From Acidobacteria bacterium RIFCSPLOWO2_12_FULL_66_21 (GTDB lineage: Bacteria > Acidobacteriota > Vicinamibacteria > Vicinamibacterales > 2-12-FULL-66-21), in the NCBI GenBank assembly GCA_001767455.1, contig MELC01000004.1, forward strand, positions 19,706 to 83,705: 64,000 nt of DNA, given 5' to 3'. Both the position numbers and the translations under genes were made by a program. Positions 41,324-49,784 of the stretch are shown piece by piece. Within the stretch, counting starts at the first letter, position 1. Every line of letters begins with the position of its first letter. Under the pieces are notes generated by a model that did not search any database, was not told the origin of the DNA, and was given only the letters and a program-made list of their open reading frames with translations.

Positions 41324-44300
41324 ATGGGGCTCCTCCTGGTTGGCCTCGTGGCGCTCGCGATTCCCTTTCTTCTGCCGATTGCCCTGTGGATCCACTCGCG
41401 CGAGACGCGTGCGAGGCTGGAGGCGCTCGAGGCATTGGTAGAGGAACAGGCGGCTGCCTTGCGCCGCGTCGACGCGCGGATGGCGCAGCTTCGGCGCGAG
41501 ACCCGGTCGCAGCCGGGCGAGGAACGGCCCGAGACCGCCGGCGCGCCGGTCGAAGCACCACCTCCGATCGCGGCCCCGCCGCCGATCATCGCGCCACCAC
41601 CGATCAGCGCGCCACCACCGGTCATCGTCCCGCCGCCGGTTGTTGCGCCCCTGCCGGTTGCGCCGCCCCGGACCGCCGCTCCGCGGCCGGTCGTCCCTTC
41701 GCCCAATGTCGCGGCGCCGCCCGTCGCGCCGCCGCCTCCTGTCGTGCCGCCGCTGATGGAGGAAGCAACGGAGCGCGAGTCGCTGCGGCCGGCATTCGAC
41801 TGGGAGGGCCTCGTCGGCGTGAAGCTCTTTTCGGCCATCGCCGCGATTGCCTTCGTGTTCGCGGCGGTGCTGTTCCTGCGGTACTCCGTGGAACATGGCT
41901 GGCTCCAGCCCCCGGTCCGCGTCCTGATTGGCGTCGCCACCGGCATCGGGCTGCTGCTCGTGTGCGAGCTGAGAGCGGCGCGCCGGTATCCGGTCACCGC
42001 CAACGCGCTCGACGCCGCGGGCGTGGCCATCCTCTTTGCCACCTTCTTCGCGGCCCACGCGCTCTGGAACCTGATCCCCGGCGGCGTCGCATTCGGTCTG
42101 CTCGCGATCGTGACGGCGGTGGCCGTGCTGCTGTCGGTGCGCCGCGCATCGCTGTTCATCGCCGTGCTGGGGTTGCTCGGCGGGTTCGCCACTCCCGCGC
42201 TGCTCTCGTCGGGCGAGAACCGGCCGATCGCGCTGTTCGCGTATCTGATGCTGCTCAACATCGGGCTCGCATGGGTCGCGTACCGACAGACGTGGCCGCT
42301 GCTCACGGTGCTCACGCTCGTGTTCACGACCATCTATCAATGGACGTGGGTGTTCAAGTTCCTCGCGGAGAGCCCGCTGCCGCTCGCGATGGGGATCTTC
42401 CTCGTATTCCCCGTCGCGACCTTCGCGGCGCTGGTCCTGGGGCGGCGGCAGCCGCCCGGCGGCGACAGCGCTGAGACGGGCGTGCTGTTCGAGCGCACGG
42501 CGCTCATCGCCGCAGCCCTGCCGCTCCTCTTTGGCGTGTACCTCGCCGCGATGCCCGCGTATGGGGCGAGGCCGTGGCTGCTGTTCGGCTTCCTGCTGCT
42601 CATCGACGGCGGGTTGCTCGCGGTCGCCATTGCGCGCGGAGAGGAGCTCCTGCATGCGGCCGGCGCGACGGCGACGCTCCTGGTGCTCGCGCTATGGATC
42701 GCGGGATCGTATGCGCACGCCGGAGCGCTGCCGGCGCTCGTGTTCTGCGCGGTGTTCTGCGTGTTCTTCCTGTCTGGCGGGACGGTTGCCGCCGCCTTCA
42801 GGCGCGCGTTCGTCAGCCACGGGGACAGCGCGATGTCGGCCGCGCCACTCGTGCTCTTCGTGCCGACGGCGCTCGCGCGGATCGACCCGGCATTCCATGC
42901 GCCGCTCCCGCTCGCCGCGACGCTGCTGCCGCTCGTGCTGCTCGTCACCTGGCGTGCGCTGGCCGGCGGACGCGGGGGGCTGTATTTCATTGCCGCGTTC
43001 TTCGCGGTCGCGTTGCAGGGCGTCTGGTCGTGGATCTTCATCGACGCGGATCGACTGGGCACCGCGATCGCGATGTACGCGGCATTCGGCGTGGTGTCGA
43101 TCGCCGCGCCGCTGGTGGCCCGCGCCGTCAGGCGACCGCTGCAGCCCGCGGCAGGTCTCGGCGTCCTGTTGATGGCGAGCCTCCTGCTGCTGCTGTTCCT
43201 CGCGTTGACGCGGAGCGGCCCGCTTGTCCTCTGGGCATTCGCGCTGCTGCTCGCCATCGGCGGCGGCGCCCTGTTCGTGGAGAGCGCGGTCTCGGCGCTG
43301 CCGGCGGTCTCGATGGCGGCGGCCGTGGTGTCCGCGCTGGCGGCGGGCGCATGGTGGATCCAGACTGCCGGCGAGCCCGGGCTCCCTACGGCCTTGACCG
43401 TCGTCATCGCGCTCGTCCTGCTGATGCATGCGGCGCACGCGTGGGCCGGTGCGCGCCTCGGTGACCGTGACGCGGCGCAGCCGACGCCGCTCGCGAACGG
43501 CCCGTTCATCGCCCTGCTCGGCCCGTTGTTCCTGCTGTGCCTCGCCGTGAATCCCGAATGGGCGCTGCCTCCCTGGCCGTGGCTGGCGACGCTGGCGCTC
43601 TTCACGCTCGCGACGACCGCGACGTCGCTCGTCACGCGATCGGGACAGGTGCACGCCGGCGGCGTGATGGCCGCGGCCGTGGTCGTCGCCGCGTGGACGG
43701 CGGCGGCGGCGTCGCGGCCATGGTCGGCGGTGGCGCTGGCCTCGTCCGCGGCGACCAGCGTGTACGGCCTCGCGCTCATGTTTGCGCCGCCGTTCCGGTT
43801 GAATACACCCGCGGCGGTCGCCGCGGTCGGCGCGCTGTTCGTTGGCGAGGCCACGGCGGTGCTGGCTGTCCTGACGGACGGGGCCCCGCCATTCGCGGCG
43901 CTCGTGGCGACGCACGCGGCGAGCCTCGCCGTCCTGCTCGCGCTCGGCTGGCGGGAAAGCTGGCCGAAGATCGCGCTGTGGGCGGTGGCGCCCGCCGCGA
44001 TCGCGGTGGCCGTCCAGTGGCAGGACGGCCCGCTCGCGGCCGGGTGGATGCGGCTGCTCGTGCTCGGCTTCGCGGTGTATGCGGTGTTTGCCGCGTACCC
44101 GTTCGTGCTCGGCTCGCGCGCACGGAGCGAGCGCGAGCCGTACGTCGCCGCCATCCTGGCCAGCGCCGTGTTCTTCTTCGGCGGCCGCGCGGCGTTGACC
44201 GCCGGCGGGTACGCGTCGATGATCGGCGCGCTGCCGGTGTTCGAAGGGGCAGTCATGGCGCTGCTGCTCCGGAACCTGCTGCGGATCCAGATGCAGGGTG

Positions 44301-45037
44301 AGCGCGATCTCGGGCGGCTCGCGCTCGTGGCCGGCGCGGCGCTCGCCTTCGTCACCGTCGCCATTCCGCTGCAGCTGCGCCACCAGTGGATCACGATCGG
44401 GTGGGCGCTCGAGGCGGCCGCGCTCGCCTGGCTGTTCACCCGCGTCCCGCACCGCGGCCTGCTCGCCGCCACGTCCGCGTTGTTCGGCGCGGTCTTCGTC
44501 AGGCTCGCGATGAACCCGCAGGTGCTGTACTACGAGCCGCGCGGATCCTGGCGCATCCTCAACTGGTATCTCTACGCGTACCTGTTGTGCGCGGCGGCAT
44601 TCCTGCTCGCCACCTGGTGGTTGTCGAAGGCCGATGACCGCGTGCTCGGGGTCCGCCTCTCACGCGCGCTGCCGGCCGGCGCGGTCGTGCTGCTGTTCCT
44701 GCTGCTCAACATCGAAATCGCCGACTTCTACGCGACCGGGCCGGCGATCGTGTTCCGCCTCGGCGAAGGCCTGTCACAGGATCTGACTTATACGATTGGC
44801 TGGCTCGCGTTCGGGATGGCGCTCCTTGCCGCGTGCATCTACTTCCGCAGCCACGCCGGCCGCATCACGGCCCTCGCGCTGATTGCCGTGACGACGTTCA
44901 AGTGTTTTCTCTACGACCTGAGGTCGCTCGAGGGCCTGTACCGCGTCGGATCGTTCGTCGGACTGGCGCTGTCGCTCGCGCTGGTCTCGGTCGCTCTCCA
45001 GAAATACGTGCTGAGCAAACCCGAGGCCGCACGATGA
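41324..45037 (+). CDS. DUF2339 giant membrane protein
   Basis: 1237 aa. An N-terminal membrane helix (2-20) is followed by a short coiled coil (RETRARLEALEALVEEQAAALRR), a Pro-rich stretch with repeated APPPI/APPPV (about 70-135), then FDWEGLVGVKLFSAIAAIAFVFAAV, the DUF2339 signature, and roughly 25-30 membrane helices to the C-terminus. Function unknown; possibly an envelope scaffold or transporter. The usual partner DUF3999 follows, supporting the call. An in-frame ATG four codons upstream is possible. Confidence 0.88.
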   Translation: MGLLLVGLVALAIPFLLPIALWIHSRETRARLEALEALVEEQAAALRRVDARMAQLRRETRSQPGEERPETAGAPVEAPPPIAAPPPIIAPPPISAPPPVIVPPPVVAPLPVAPPRTAAPRPVVPSPNVAAPPVAPPPPVVPPLMEEATERESLRPAFDWEGLVGVKLFSAIAAIAFVFAAVLFLRYSVEHGWLQPPVRVLIGVATGIGLLLVCELRAARRYPVTANALDAAGVAILFATFFAAHALWNLIPGGVAFGLLAIVTAVAVLLSVRRASLFIAVLGLLGGFATPALLSSGENRPIALFAYLMLLNIGLAWVAYRQTWPLLTVLTLVFTTIYQWTWVFKFLAESPLPLAMGIFLVFPVATFAALVLGRRQPPGGDSAETGVLFERTALIAAALPLLFGVYLAAMPAYGARPWLLFGFLLLIDGGLLAVAIARGEELLHAAGATATLLVLALWIAGSYAHAGALPALVFCAVFCVFFLSGGTVAAAFRRAFVSHGDSAMSAAPLVLFVPTALARIDPAFHAPLPLAATLLPLVLLVTWRALAGGRGGLYFIAAFFAVALQGVWSWIFIDADRLGTAIAMYAAFGVVSIAAPLVARAVRRPLQPAAGLGVLLMASLLLLLFLALTRSGPLVLWAFALLLAIGGGALFVESAVSALPAVSMAAAVVSALAAGAWWIQTAGEPGLPTALTVVIALVLLMHAAHAWAGARLGDRDAAQPTPLANGPFIALLGPLFLLCLAVNPEWALPPWPWLATLALFTLATTATSLVTRSGQVHAGGVMAAAVVVAAWTAAAASRPWSAVALASSAATSVYGLALMFAPPFRLNTPAAVAAVGALFVGEATAVLAVLTDGAPPFAALVATHAASLAVLLALGWRESWPKIALWAVAPAAIAVAVQWQDGPLAAGWMRLLVLGFAVYAVFAAYPFVLGSRARSEREPYVAAILASAVFFFGGRAALTAGGYASMIGALPVFEGAVMALLLRNLLRIQMQGERDLGRLALVAGAALAFVTVAIPLQLRHQWITIGWALEAAALAWLFTRVPHRGLLAATSALFGAVFVRLAMNPQVLYYEPRGSWRILNWYLYAYLLCAAAFLLATWWLSKADDRVLGVRLSRALPAGAVVLLFLLLNIEIADFYATGPAIVFRLGEGLSQDLTYTIGWLAFGMALLAACIYFRSHAGRITALALIAVTTFKCFLYDLRSLEGLYRVGSFVGLALSLALVSVALQKYVLSKPEAAR

Positions 45038-45043
45038 CTCGAG

Positions 45044-45215
45044 GTGCGGAGGGGTGCTGAAAGGTGCTCAAAGGTGCTGAGGGGTGCTCACGGGCCTGCC
45101 GCGCCGAAGCGCGAAGCGCGTCCCGGGCCTGCCGCGCCGAAGCGCGAAGCGCGTCCCGGGCCTGCCGCGCCGAAGCGCGAAGCGCGAAGGCGGGTGCTGA
45201 AAGGTGCTGAAGGGC
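45044..45215. repeat. GGTGCTGA modules plus three tandem 33-bp units
   Basis: GGTGCTGAA/GGTGCTCAA modules at 45050-45090 and again at 45193-45215 flank near-perfect 33-bp units beginning at 45091, 45124 and 45157 (CGGGCCTGCCGCGCCGAAGC...). Translated they give GPAAPKREARP. The element sits between the DUF2339 stop and the DUF3999 coding region. Confidence 0.88.
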
Positions 45216-46132
45216 TTGCCGTCGCGGTGTTGGCCAGTGCGGTGCTCTGCGGCCAGGAAATGGCGCCCGTGCCACCGGGCAGCGTCATCGATCTCGGCCA
45301 ATTCGGCTACGTCCGGGAGCTTCCACCCGGCGCTGCGGGCCTGGTCGCGCTGCGGCTTGATGCCGCCGCGCTCGCGCACAGCCAGGGTCCCGCCAGCGAC
45401 CGCGGTTTCAGCGACGTCCGCATCGTGGATGCCGCCGCGCGGCAGCTCCCGTACCTTGTCGACTGCACCGACGAGCCGCTGTCGATGCCAGTCGCGCTGC
45501 GGCCGGCGGAGGTGGCGGCCGCCGATCTCAAATCAGCGCCCGGCCACAGCCGCTCGGCGTATCAGATCGCCCTGCCCTATCCGCACCTGCCGGGCGCCCG
45601 TCTTGCCTTCGACACCGACGCGCGCGTCTTCCAGCGGCGGGTACGCGTCGCCATCGAGCATCCGCCCGACCGGCACCGCCGCGGACCCTGGGCCGAGGTG
45701 ATGGCCGCGGGCGACTGGACCCACGCGGACGAGACATCCGGCGCGCCCCGGCTGGTGCTGTACCTGCCGGCACTCGACCGCGCCGACGTCCTGCTGGTGG
45801 TGGATGAGGGGGACAACAGCGCGCTGCCAATCGCGAGCGCCACGCTGCTGCTGCCGTCGTGCCGCGTGCGGTTCTATCGTCCGGAGGGAGAAGCGCTGCG
45901 GCTCGTGTATGGGAATCGCGACGCGACCGCGCCGCAGTACGACCTGTCGCTCGCGGCGCCGGAGACCCTGAGCGCGCCGGCCCAGGAGATCGCTCCCGGG
46001 CCGGAAACGGAACTGCACGCCGCGCGCACACCCGCGCTCGTCTCACCGCGCGTGTTCTGGACCCTGCTCATCGTCGCGATCCTCGTCCTACTTGGGCTCA
46101 TCGCGCGACTGGCTCGTGGTGCCCGGCCTTAG
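45194..46132 (+). CDS. DUF3999-like exported protein
   Basis: About 312 aa if started at the GTG at 45194 (MLKGAEGLAVAVLASAVLCGQE, a short signal peptide). Then FGYVRELPPGAAGLVALRLD, FSDVRIVDAAARQLPYLVD, beta-rich region, and a C-terminal membrane helix (FWTLLIVAILVLLGLIARLA). This matches DUF3999, which pairs with DUF2339. An ATG that overlaps the DUF2339 stop (45034) reads out of frame to a stop after eight codons, and a GTG at 45044 would add a GPAAPKREAR repeat head. The repeat has probably displaced the original start. The end overlaps the convergent response regulator gene by 35 bp. Confidence 0.7.
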   Translation: MLKGAEGLAVAVLASAVLCGQEMAPVPPGSVIDLGQFGYVRELPPGAAGLVALRLDAAALAHSQGPASDRGFSDVRIVDAAARQLPYLVDCTDEPLSMPVALRPAEVAAADLKSAPGHSRSAYQIALPYPHLPGARLAFDTDARVFQRRVRVAIEHPPDRHRRGPWAEVMAAGDWTHADETSGAPRLVLYLPALDRADVLLVVDEGDNSALPIASATLLLPSCRVRFYRPEGEALRLVYGNRDATAPQYDLSLAAPETLSAPAQEIAPGPETELHAARTPALVSPRVFWTLLIVAILVLLGLIARLARGARP

Positions 46133-46664
46133 CCGGAGCACGCGTGGCCGCCATCGCGCAGAGCGAGGCCAGCAGCCGTTCAACTTCCTCGACGCCGGTC
46201 AATTTGGAGGCGATCGTGGCGCCAAGCGCCCCGGCCTCCACGCCATCGTCCTGCACCTCCCAATCAGCGGTGAAGAGCACGACAGGCGGATGGAGACCCG
46301 GGCGGCGCGCGCGCATCGCACGCAGGCACTCCAGGCCATCCATGTCGGGCAGGTGATAGTCGAGGAGGATTGCGTCGATGGAGGCCGCCACCACCTGCTC
46401 GAGCGCCTCCCGTCCCGACGCGGCGACATCGACTGCGTAGCCCTCAGTCCGAAGCCACCGGCCGAGCGTCTCGCGCGTACCAAGATCGTCGTCCACGATC
46501 AGGACACGCCGGGGAGCGTGAATTGGTGAATTGGTGTGTTCGTGAAGTTGTGAATTGGTGAGTTCGGGGGAATTGGCAGGTTGATGCGTTGAGCGGCGAC
46601 CACAATTCACCACTTCACCGACTCGCGAATTCACAATTACGGGATCGCCAGTCGCATATGCCAT
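46098..46664 (-). CDS. Single-domain response regulator (REC), repeat-encoded N-terminus
   Basis: 188 aa in the longest frame. Receiver domain: acidic cluster DDD (58-60), phospho-acceptor D102 in LLDYHLPDMDG, FTADW switch region and a late SKL lysine. There is no output domain. Residues 1-50 (GEVVNCGRRSTHQPANSPEL region) are encoded by a GTGAATTG repeat hairpin, so the true start is uncertain; no ATG/GTG is seen right before PRRVLIVDDD. Orphan: no histidine kinase nearby. Confidence 0.75.
   Translation of the reverse strand: MAYATGDPVIVNSRVGEVVNCGRRSTHQPANSPELTNSQLHEHTNSPIHAPRRVLIVDDDLGTRETLGRWLRTEGYAVDVAASGREALEQVVAASIDAILLDYHLPDMDGLECLRAMRARRPGLHPPVVLFTADWEVQDDGVEAGALGATIASKLTGVEEVERLLASLCAMAATRAPAKAGHHEPVAR
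46517..46640. repeat. GTGAATTG modular hairpin at the response regulator 5' end
   Basis: Left modules GTGAATTG, GTGAATTG, GTGTGTTC, GTGAAGTT, GTGAATTG, GTGAGTTC (46519-46566); right modules CACAATTCAC, CACTTCACC, GACTCGC, GAATTCACAATT (46600-46638) in the opposite sense. Similar to 9182-9290. Confidence 0.85.
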
Positions 46665-46789
46665 CCCGGACCACGATTTTGACCAACTCTTAGCAATTGC
46701 GCGTCACGTCGGGCCTCGCTATCGTGCGTGCGCGGTCGGGCGGTTTGCGTTCGAGCAGCGCCACTCCGCCGAGAGGCATCGGGGATGCA

Positions 46790-47359
46790 ATGTTCGATAA
46801 GCAGGCGAAATCGATCGAGGTTCTTTCCAACATCGGCATCGTGATCGTGTCGGTTCTGGGAGCAGCGGTTCTCATCCGGCAGCTCGCATTCGCCCACCCG
46901 GTCACGCAGGCCCCTGCCTCTGCGCCGCAGCCCGTCGCAGACTCATACGCGCCCACGCCCCGGCCGCTCGCGAGGCCGCCCGCGCCCGTCGTGGGCTCGG
47001 AGCTATCCGTTGCCGGCATCCAGTGGACGACGCGCGAGCAGACGCTTCTGCTCGTGCTCTCGACGACGTGTCATTTCTGCACGGACAGCGCGCCGTTCTA
47101 TCGGCGGCTCGCCGAGGAGTCGCGGCGCCACGATCGGACCCGGCTGGTCGCGGTGCTTCCGCAGCCGAAGACGGAGGGCGCGCAGTTTCTCAGCAGCCTC
47201 GGCATTCGGATCGACGAAGTGGTGCAGGCGCCACTCGGGTCGGTCGGCACGCGCGGGACGCCGACCTTGATCCTTGTCGGCCGCGACGGAAAGGTGAAGA
47301 AATTCTGGATGGGCCGGTTGCCGTCCGAGCGCGAGTCCGAGGTGGTGAACGCCTTGTGA
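46790..47359 (+). CDS. Membrane-anchored thioredoxin-like protein (TlpA type)
   Basis: 189 aa. One membrane helix (12-32), a Pro-rich periplasmic linker (36-68) and a thioredoxin fold with redox motif C94-H-F-C97 (VLSTTCHFCTDS), and a cis-Pro loop GTRGTPTLILVG. A CHFC dithiol in a tethered periplasmic domain suggests disulfide reduction, isomerisation or oxidation. The next gene, 21 bp downstream on the same strand, encodes a 22-cysteine secreted protein, an obvious candidate client. I chose the ATG at 46790; the longer frame has no signal-like start. Confidence 0.85.
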   Translation: MFDKQAKSIEVLSNIGIVIVSVLGAAVLIRQLAFAHPVTQAPASAPQPVADSYAPTPRPLARPPAPVVGSELSVAGIQWTTREQTLLLVLSTTCHFCTDSAPFYRRLAEESRRHDRTRLVAVLPQPKTEGAQFLSSLGIRIDEVVQAPLGSVGTRGTPTLILVGRDGKVKKFWMGRLPSERESEVVNAL

Positions 47360-47380
47360 GCGGCGAGCGGGGAGCACGAT

Positions 47381-47959
47381 ATGCGACGACTCAGCGTCCT
47401 GCTGGCGTTGACGGTCTCGGTGGCGTGGCTCGGCGGCACCGGCACGCGCTTTGAGCGCGTGGCGACCTGCGCCGCGCGCGCGGCCGGAGCCGGCGGAGAA
47501 ACGAACCCGCACTGGGGGTGCTACGAGAACCAGTGCGTCGAGATCTACGAGTGCGGCGTCGATGACTGCAGCGCCTGCCAGGGCTGCGATCCCAACCAGG
47601 AATACCAGTGTGTTGCCGAGGGCCGGATTTGGGATCCGGAGACGTGCACCTGCCACGACCCCATCTGCGACCCGTGGGTGGAGCAGGACTGCGTTAACGC
47701 GTGGGGCACATGGGATCCATCGACCTGCACCTGCTCCAACACCTGCAACCCCCAACCAGCCGTGGAGCTCGGCTGCGACGAACGGCAAGAGGTTTGGTGG
47801 TGCTGGGCCTGCTACCTGGGCGAGGTGAACCACATCACCAGCTGCTATTACGAGCAGTACTGCGAGGACGGCCGCTTGTGGGATTCGTACTCGCTCGAGG
47901 ATGGGTACTTGTGGCCAGAGTGGACGGAGGAGTGCTGGTGGATGTGTTTCTATGAGTGA
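47381..47959 (+). CDS. Secreted cysteine- and tryptophan-rich protein, unknown family
   Basis: 192 aa; 22 Cys and 14 Trp. Signal peptide about 1-20. Clustered pairs such as CSACQGC, CTCHDPIC, CTCSNTC and CWAC. Two internal repeats share W-D-P-x-T-C-T-C (WDPETCTC and WDPSTCTC). Acidic overall, with a C-terminal EECWWMCFYE. No haem motif (CxxCH) and no family I recognise; metal-binding ribbon or disulfide-knotted extracellular protein are options. GGGGAGC precedes the ATG. Probably co-transcribed with the upstream thioredoxin. Confidence 0.8.
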   Translation: MRRLSVLLALTVSVAWLGGTGTRFERVATCAARAAGAGGETNPHWGCYENQCVEIYECGVDDCSACQGCDPNQEYQCVAEGRIWDPETCTCHDPICDPWVEQDCVNAWGTWDPSTCTCSNTCNPQPAVELGCDERQEVWWCWACYLGEVNHITSCYYEQYCEDGRLWDSYSLEDGYLWPEWTEECWWMCFYE

Positions 47960-47993
47960 GGACCACACGCCCCGCGCAGGCTCGGAGAGGGTG

Positions 47994-48662
47994 ATGAGAC
48001 GACATTCTGCGAACAGGACACTGGCGCTCGTCGCAACGGCTGTCTTCGTCCTGGCACCGATCGCGATCGCAGCGCAGCAAGCCGCTTCGTCACAGGCGGC
48101 GCGCACGGCGACCTTGCACGAACGCACCAAGGCCGCTGGCGGCCGCCTCACCGAGGCGGTGCCCGACGAGGGCGAGAGCCCCTGCGCGACGCTGGCGGAG
48201 CTGGCGGCGCGCTCGCCGCTCATCGTCATCGGCGAGGTGCTGGCGCACCGTGCGCACCTGGCCTCGGACCAGGCGCGCGTGACGACGGATGTCGTGGTGA
48301 AGGTGCAGGAGCGCGTCAGAGGCCCGGTGGCCGCCGGCGCCCTGATCACGGTCACGATGCCCGGGGGCAGCTACCGGTTTCCAGACGGCGCCATCGTGCA
48401 CCAGCCCCGTCCGGGGTATCGGCCGATCCGCGATCGGGCTCGGTACCTGCTGTTCCTGCGTGAGTCGCGGCCGCGGACGATCGTCCGGGGGACGGTGGCG
48501 TACGAACTGGCGCTGGGACCGCAGGGGCAGTTCGAGCTCGACTTCGAGAAGGACGCGGTCACTCCGGCTGCGGGCGAGCGATCGCACCCCCTCGCGTCCC
48601 GCTACGGCGGCCTGCGCATCCGGCAGCTCCTGACCGAGCTGCACGCCGCGGTGCCGCGGTGA
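47994..48662 (+). CDS. Secreted hypothetical protein
   Basis: 222 aa. Signal peptide 1-29 (TLALVATAVFVLAPIAIAA). The core reads SPLIVIGEVLAHRAH, TTDVVVKVQERVRGPVAAG, ALITVTMPGGSYR, then YRPIRDRARYLLFLRESR: strands of a small beta domain seen in many exported bacterial proteins of unknown role. I prefer this ATG (GGAGAGGGTG before it) over one 14 codons upstream that overlaps the Cys-rich gene. Third gene in the thioredoxin/Cys-rich set. Confidence 0.7.
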   Translation: MRRHSANRTLALVATAVFVLAPIAIAAQQAASSQAARTATLHERTKAAGGRLTEAVPDEGESPCATLAELAARSPLIVIGEVLAHRAHLASDQARVTTDVVVKVQERVRGPVAAGALITVTMPGGSYRFPDGAIVHQPRPGYRPIRDRARYLLFLRESRPRTIVRGTVAYELALGPQGQFELDFEKDAVTPAAGERSHPLASRYGGLRIRQLLTELHAAVPR

Positions 48663-48730
48663 GGCGCCCTCGCCGGCCGCCGCACGCCGGCGGTGCGGCG
48701 GTCAGTCCCGGTCTAGTCAGGAGAGCGACC

Positions 48731-49315
48731 ATGGCGTGGAGCAGGAGGTGCAGGCGATCGACGGTTGTCGCGGTGGGTGCGATGGGAGCAGTGCTCGTCG
48801 TCGCCGCGAGTGGCCTGCGGGTGGTCGCCCAATCACAGGCGGCGCCGCCAGCGCGACCTGAGGTGATTGAGCCGGCGCGCATTCGGCTGACGCCGGCCGC
48901 GCTCGCCGCGCTCGGCCGGTATCCGCGCGAGGAGGCGTTTGTCCGCGACCTGTACGCGCGACTGATGCGCTATGACTTTGCCGCGCGGCAGATTCGGCGG
49001 GTCGAGACGGGTGAGCCGGTCGCGCCGTCCGCGTACCTGACGATCGCGCTGCGGGACATCCGAACGGGACCGTGGACGGGCGAGGCGGATTTGGACGCCA
49101 CGGCCCGCGCATCGGACGTGCTGGCCGTCCATCGTCGGATACTCTGCAAGGAAGACGATCCCTGTCACGTCTACTACGACCTGCTCTCCTTAACGTTGCT
49201 CGGCGGACAATCGGCCCTGGCTAGCCGGTATCGCGGCACGTCGTGGGCCGCGTTCCTCAAGGCACTGCGAGAGGCCGCAATGGCAAGTCGCAGAGCCGCC
49301 GCTCCAGCAGAATGA
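48731..49315 (+). CDS. Secreted hypothetical protein, parent or sister of a duplicated segment
   Basis: 194 aa. N-terminal hydrophobic segment (STVVAVGAMGAVLVVAASGL) as signal or anchor. The core RYPREEAFVRDLYARLMRYDFAARQIRR and AYLTIALRDIRTG, then ILCKEDDPCHVYYD with two cysteines. The segment 48866-49180 is repeated at 49785-50099. After this point the protein lacks the longer C-terminal domain present in the second copy. Function unknown. Confidence 0.65.
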   Translation: MAWSRRCRRSTVVAVGAMGAVLVVAASGLRVVAQSQAAPPARPEVIEPARIRLTPAALAALGRYPREEAFVRDLYARLMRYDFAARQIRRVETGEPVAPSAYLTIALRDIRTGPWTGEADLDATARASDVLAVHRRILCKEDDPCHVYYDLLSLTLLGGQSALASRYRGTSWAAFLKALREAAMASRRAAAPAE

Positions 49316-49450
49316 TTTGCTGGCCTTGTGTCATTGGATCCGGGCCGGCGGTTTGATGCCTGCGCCGATCCCGTCAGCGTCCTCCGCCAGGACCTTACCC
49401 GCCGACTGGCTTCCGAAGACTGACCCTCAGGCCGGTAGCGGAACGAACAG

Positions 49451-49606
49451 ATGGAGCTTGCGGACAGCACGCTTCGCCTGAAGTGCTCGCGCAAGAAGTC
49501 TCCAGCCGATCCAAAAACGGGCTTCGCATTCGATGACGTTGTCGAGAAGTATCTGATTGCGCCGATGGGCGTCCGGCTGCTCCGCGGACCGGTGAAGCAG
49601 CAGTAG
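49451..49606 (+). CDS. Possible small ORF
   Basis: 51 codons (MELADSTLRLKCSRKK, then GFAFDDVVEKYLIAPMG). No ribosome-binding site, domain or signal peptide is clear. It lies in the 550-bp gap between the two partly duplicated genes, which otherwise shows no gene. Could be chance or a relic. Confidence 0.2.
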   Translation: MELADSTLRLKCSRKKSPADPKTGFAFDDVVEKYLIAPMGVRLLRGPVKQQ

Positions 49607-49784
49607 CGCCTTCGCGAGTACCTTACCGGGGAACGACCTCTCCGAGCTGCAGCGCCCGGTTGTCATCGTCGGTACGGTTGACACGAACGTCGATCCGGCG
49701 CAGCCGCCGGACGGCACCGCCCGGGAGGCGGACGGTGAACGCGCGAAGCGCGCAGGCGGCCGGCCGCCGGGACGACGTGACGCG

